DNA from: Yamagishiella unicocca
Lineage: Eukaryota > Chlorophyta > Chlorophyceae > Chlamydomonadales > Volvocaceae
Assembly (NCBI GenBank): GCA_003116995.1
Contig: BDSL01000003.1
Span: 248,001-312,000, forward strand
Direction of reading: 5' to 3'
DNA: 64,000 nt
Shown here: positions 60,701 through 64,000 of the stretch, piece after piece
How positions within the stretch are numbered: the stretch's first letter is position 1
Layout of the letters: every line of letters starts with the position of its first letter
Translations under genes and position numbers: made by a program
The notes under the pieces: generated by a model
Told to the model about the DNA's origin: nothing
Seen by the model: only the letters and a program-made list of their open reading frames with translations
Database searches by the model: none

Positions 60701-63700
60701 TACACCGCAGCGTGGGCTGCAGGCGGTGAGGTGGTGGCCGAGGAGGCGGAGCTGGAGGCGCGGCACCAGGTGGGGCCCTTGGCTGTCGTATGCTGGGATG
60801 GCTTTGTATCTCGTACGGGGCGTCGCTGCCTCGTGTGGGGTGTCTCGTGCGTGAGGCGTCTTAGTGTGTATGTCTACTGTGGGGTATCGCGGTTGTGGTG
60901 TATGACACGAGCCACTTGTTTGACGTCTCCCTACCATACCTGCAGAAATGCCTGGCTGCCGCACGGGCAGCCTACGACGACATTGCGGTGGGAGATGAAA
61001 CCATTCGCAAGGCCCACGAGGCTCGCTGGATGACTGCGGTGTCGGGCCGATACAAGGACCTGCGGGGTCGCCGTCTGGCGGAGGCGGCAGCAGCCGTCAA
61101 CGAGTTGTTGTACAAGGGGGCCACCGAAGTGGCGCAGGTACGGAGGGGTACGCAGCGCAGCGTTGGGTAGGACTAGCACAGGGTCGGGGATGAACATGGT
61201 GTGGCTCTGGGTCTTGCTCCGCCCTTTGAAGACGCTTGTGCCTGCTCTAAAAACTGAACGGTGAAAATGGGAAGACAGATAACATGCGGAAAGTAGGTTG
61301 GGTAAAGTGTATTTGCCTTGCCCCTTTTTACGTTCTGCAGGCTGCCCGCGGCGGCGCCGACCTTGCCGCCCTGCATCAGCGCCTCTCTGCGTTCGTGAAG
61401 TCGTACGACAAGGCCGCAGCGGGGCCCACCAAGTGGCAGAAGCTGGCGGCGTTTCTCGTGGAGACGTGGCCGGCGGTGGCGACTCAGGCGCGGAGGGCAG
61501 GACAGCGAAAAAGGGGAAGGAGGAAGGCAATGTAGTGGGGTTGATTGCATAGAACATCGAACGCAATATGAATTGCGCGCGTTACAGCTGGGCAGGATCA
61601 GAGTTTGTATGCATGCGATGTCTGGCCGGCCGTTCGCTACAATGGTCATATCCTAAATCTTGATGCTGCCCCGCCACCTCACGCTTAACGATCCTAAATC
61701 CCAAAAATCCTTAACTCCTAGGTTCTGGAGCGTCAGGCTGCTGCCGCCAAGGCAGCCCTGGAGACGGTGCAGCGCGAGGTGGCGGAGCTGCGCAGCCAGC
61801 TCGCATCGGAGCGGCAGCGGGCGGAGCAGGTGGGTAGAAGGAGGTGCAACCTGGGCCTACAACCCTGTTTTGTGTACGGCGAGTGTTGCATAGTCCTTCT
61901 CAAAACGTGGTAAACGACTGGAACCGTGTCCTGAGTCAACCGCGATGCCTACTCTGTGTGCGCCGTGGGGGTCTGCAACACACGGCCTGTGGTTTGGCTG
62001 GACTGTGACACTTACACCGCATTGCATTCCTCTCCTCTTCCCCGCCGCGCGCGGCAGGTCGAGCGGCTGCACAAGGACGCAGCCACTGCCGTGAAGGCCC
62101 TCCAGCAGCAGCTGGGAGAGGCTCAGCAGGAGGCCGTCCGGCTGCGAGCAGCACTTGACCAGAAGGCAGGAGCAGCCGCGTCGCTACAGCAGCAGCTGAG
62201 CGAGCTGCAGCAGGAGGCGATTCGGCTAAGGGCAGCGTTGGACCAGAAATCGGGTACCGCGTCTTCTCTCCAGCAGCAGTTGGGTGAGGTGCAGCAGGAG
62301 GCGACCCGGCTGCGGGCGGCGCTGGAGCAAAAATCAGGTACTGCGTCGACGCTTCAGCAGCAGTTGATTGAGGTACAGCAGGAGGAGGCGCGGCTGCGGG
62401 CGGCACTGGACCAGAAGTCAGGAACCGCGTCGTCCCTACAGCAGCAACTGGGTGAAACCAAGCAGGAGGCGGCGCGGCTTCGGGCGGCACTCGATCAGAA
62501 GACATCCAAGGTAGCTACGATGGAGCGTGAGGCTGCGATTTGTTGCGCGGCGTACTATCTCCAGCTTCGGTGCTTTGTAACGAAAGCCCTGTGGCTGGCC
62601 TTCAAGCCGATTTCCTTTTGTTCTCCCTCTCCCCTGATACCCCACCGCCGCTGGTCCACTTGCAGGTGTCGGCTCTGGAGGCCCAGATGTCGGAGGTGCT
62701 GCTGGTCAGCGAGCGCAAGCAGGTGCGGTGTGGACCCGCGGACAGCGGGGTCGGACAGGGTGCAGGGCTTTTAGCCCGGCAGCTCTTGCGAGCATCAACC
62801 CATTTATCCTCTTCCCCCTTCAGCACCCGGGATTCGCGGATTCTCTTATAAACCTCCCTCAGCACCCATTCCTCATGGGGCGGGATTTCCCCTTGCAACC
62901 CCTTATGTGGCTTCCCGCCCCCCTCACGCCCCCGCACCTGCCGCCACGCAGGCCGGCGCCAGCGACCTGGCTGATGCCCGAGTGCGTGCGGCGCAGGCGG
63001 AGCAGCAGGCCAAGGCGGCGGAGATGACGGTGAGGGGGCCCCGCAGGGCAGCAACCGGGATCCTGCAAAGCGACTCCTGCTCACTCGAACAGTAGAGAGC
63101 CGATGTTGGGAGCCCGTCACCTTCGATCCTGTACACGGGAGAATGCATAGGCGGCCCCGCTGCCCTCGCGGTGTGCCGCATTCGGCACCTGCTCCCTACC
63201 CACGGCTGCCACGGCCGCAAGAACTGCCCTAACCGCCTCCTGACAACCTGGCTGTAATATGAACAGTGTAGTACATCCCTGCGCCACTCCCGACGCTGTG
63301 TGTATTTAACTCGCTGTCCCCTCCAGGCGGTCCTCACGGCAGAGCGTGCCCGCGCCGACAGCCTTGCGGCCGACCTGGAGGGGCTGGCGGCCCGCTGCAG
63401 CAGTGCTGAGGCACGGCTGGCGGCTCAGGAGGTGGACGCGGGCGACTGGAGGGCCAAGTACTTGCGGGAGGCGACGGCGCGGGTGGAGCTGCAGGGTCAG
63501 CGAGACCAGGTGGGGCGGGGGGCGGGGCCACCAGCCGCAGTTTGGCTGGACGCGGGGCGCGTGGTGCTCTGTTGTCTCTGCATGCACCAACACGGTCATT
63601 GTCAACGTGACAGAGATATTGAGTGGCACGACGAGAGCTGCGTGCGTGGGAAGGGTTGAGTTTTCCAGCTGGCATTGTGGTGATGGTGCCATCCCACCGA

Positions 63701-64000
63701 CCCACCGACCCGCCCACTGCCTGACCCACGTTCCGCCAGGCACGTGACGGCCTGGCGCTGCTGGCTGTGGAGCGCGACAGCGTGGCGCGGGAGCGGGACG
63801 CTGCGAGGGCTGAGCTGGACCAGATGCGAGCCGACCTGCAGGTGGGTGGGTGCGTGAGTGAGTGAGTGGGTGGCAAAAGATAATCCGCGAATCCACGGCC
63901 GACAAACCAAGGGCGATGAGGGTGGCGGTCCAGAAGAGATGGGTGGCTGGATGCGTGGATAGCTGAAAGGGCGATAACTCGGCTGCGGCACGCCCCGTGC
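57786..64000 (+). CDS. Guanylate-binding-protein-like large GTPase with coiled-coil tail (3' end outside window)
   Basis: Dynamin-superfamily GTPase of the GBP/atlastin type, probably acting on membranes. Sixteen exons: 57786-57872, 58015-58119, 58376-58507, 58803-58971, 59172-59263, 59647-59856, 60127-60282, 60650-60769, 60946-61137, 61341-61475, 61722-61829, 62058-62510, 62666-62722, 62952-63029, 63327-63509, 63740-63841; 793 residues so far. P-loop GRARQGKS (41-48); switch region TKGLWMWS (73-80); G3 LVLLDTEG (95-102); SLAVLLSSLFVYNQMGGID; G4-type LLRD (180-183) in AFLWLLRDFYLQLE. The helical GBP domain follows (LRPEFQQ, AVPTIATAWQ, YDDIAVGDETIRKAHEARW). From 467 it is coiled coil, with five 28-residue repeats at 517-653 (LQQQLGEAQQEAVRLRAAL). 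The donor of exon 10 (GCG|GTGGCG) is weak and its border uncertain. No prenylation motif can be judged because the end is missing. Confidence 0.9.
59286..59410. repeat. ~62-bp direct repeat (2 copies) in a GBP-gene intron
   Basis: GGGACTCAATCCTGG ... ATGCCTTGTCAGATGAG occurs twice in direct order, at 59286-59348 and 59349-59410, right after the donor of exon 5 (exon ends 59263). The copies differ in their middle parts. Confidence 0.85.
60518..60647. repeat. Pyrimidine-rich 10-12-bp tandem array ending at a 3' splice site
   Basis: About twelve units of the type TTGACCTCCTTT run up to the acceptor CGACCTCAG of exon 8 (60650) in the GBP-like gene. Each unit contains a TTGAC branch-point-like core followed by pyrimidines, so the 3' splice-site environment is itself repeated. 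Confidence 0.92.
62100..62510 (+). repeat. 84-bp coding tandem repeat (five copies) in the GBP-like gene
   Basis: Five in-frame units of 84 bases encode 28 residues each (four heptads) of the LQQQL...QQEA.RLRAALDQK type. The last unit is cut at 25 residues by the exon end. Copies 2 to 5 are closest to each other. Confidence 0.93.
63880..63932 (+). repeat. Dispersed intronic sequence, family 1 (copy in GBP-like gene)
   Basis: TCCGCGAATCCACGGCCGAC followed by AAACCAAGGGCG matches the copy at 47241-47307. It lies after the donor at 63842 of the GBP-like gene. Confidence 0.8.

Overview
The window reads as nuclear DNA of a green alga, most likely volvocine (Chlamydomonas/Volvox relatives). Reasons seen in the sequence: high GC, genes cut into many short exons with GT-AG (and two GC-AG) introns of about 60-600 bases, Ala/Gly/Gln homopolymer tracts inside proteins, TGTAA-type poly(A) motifs after some genes, and a membrane/PAS protein of the TmcB/TmcC type that is expanded in these algae. 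No bacterial or organellar operon, rRNA, tRNA, CRISPR or autonomous transposon was recognised. All gene models were spliced by eye; internal exon joins were accepted only when splice sites, phase and homology or open frame agreed.

Layout. Twelve genes are supported, ten on the minus strand. From left to right: a TmcB-like multi-pass membrane protein with TPR-like and PAS modules (minus, start 8972, runs off the left edge); a 3.4-kb gene-free stretch with an inverted repeat; two tandem paralogues of an unrecognised, possibly DNA-binding family (12409-16923 and 17850-20676); a small C2-domain protein (22719-23665); an Ala-rich single-exon gene with a poly-Gln tract (24722-26707); a two-module Tudor-like or chromatin-reader-like protein (27172-29651); an 18-exon CEP83-type centriole coiled-coil protein (31421-38769); then on plus an F-box/LRR-like protein (40213-43650).

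The right third is housekeeping-like: a UBE3A-type HECT ubiquitin ligase (45951-52835), the splicing factor SPF30/SMNDC1 (54028-56497), a small one-helix membrane protein (56743-57407), and, divergently on plus, a guanylate-binding-protein-like large GTPase with a 28-residue coiled-coil repeat (57786 to beyond the right edge).

The genes are not an operon and share no obvious pathway. What links them is intron biology: several tandem repeats lie at or beside splice sites, and two short dispersed sequence families recur inside introns of unrelated genes. The tandem paralogue pair with equal exon lengths is the best candidate for something undescribed.
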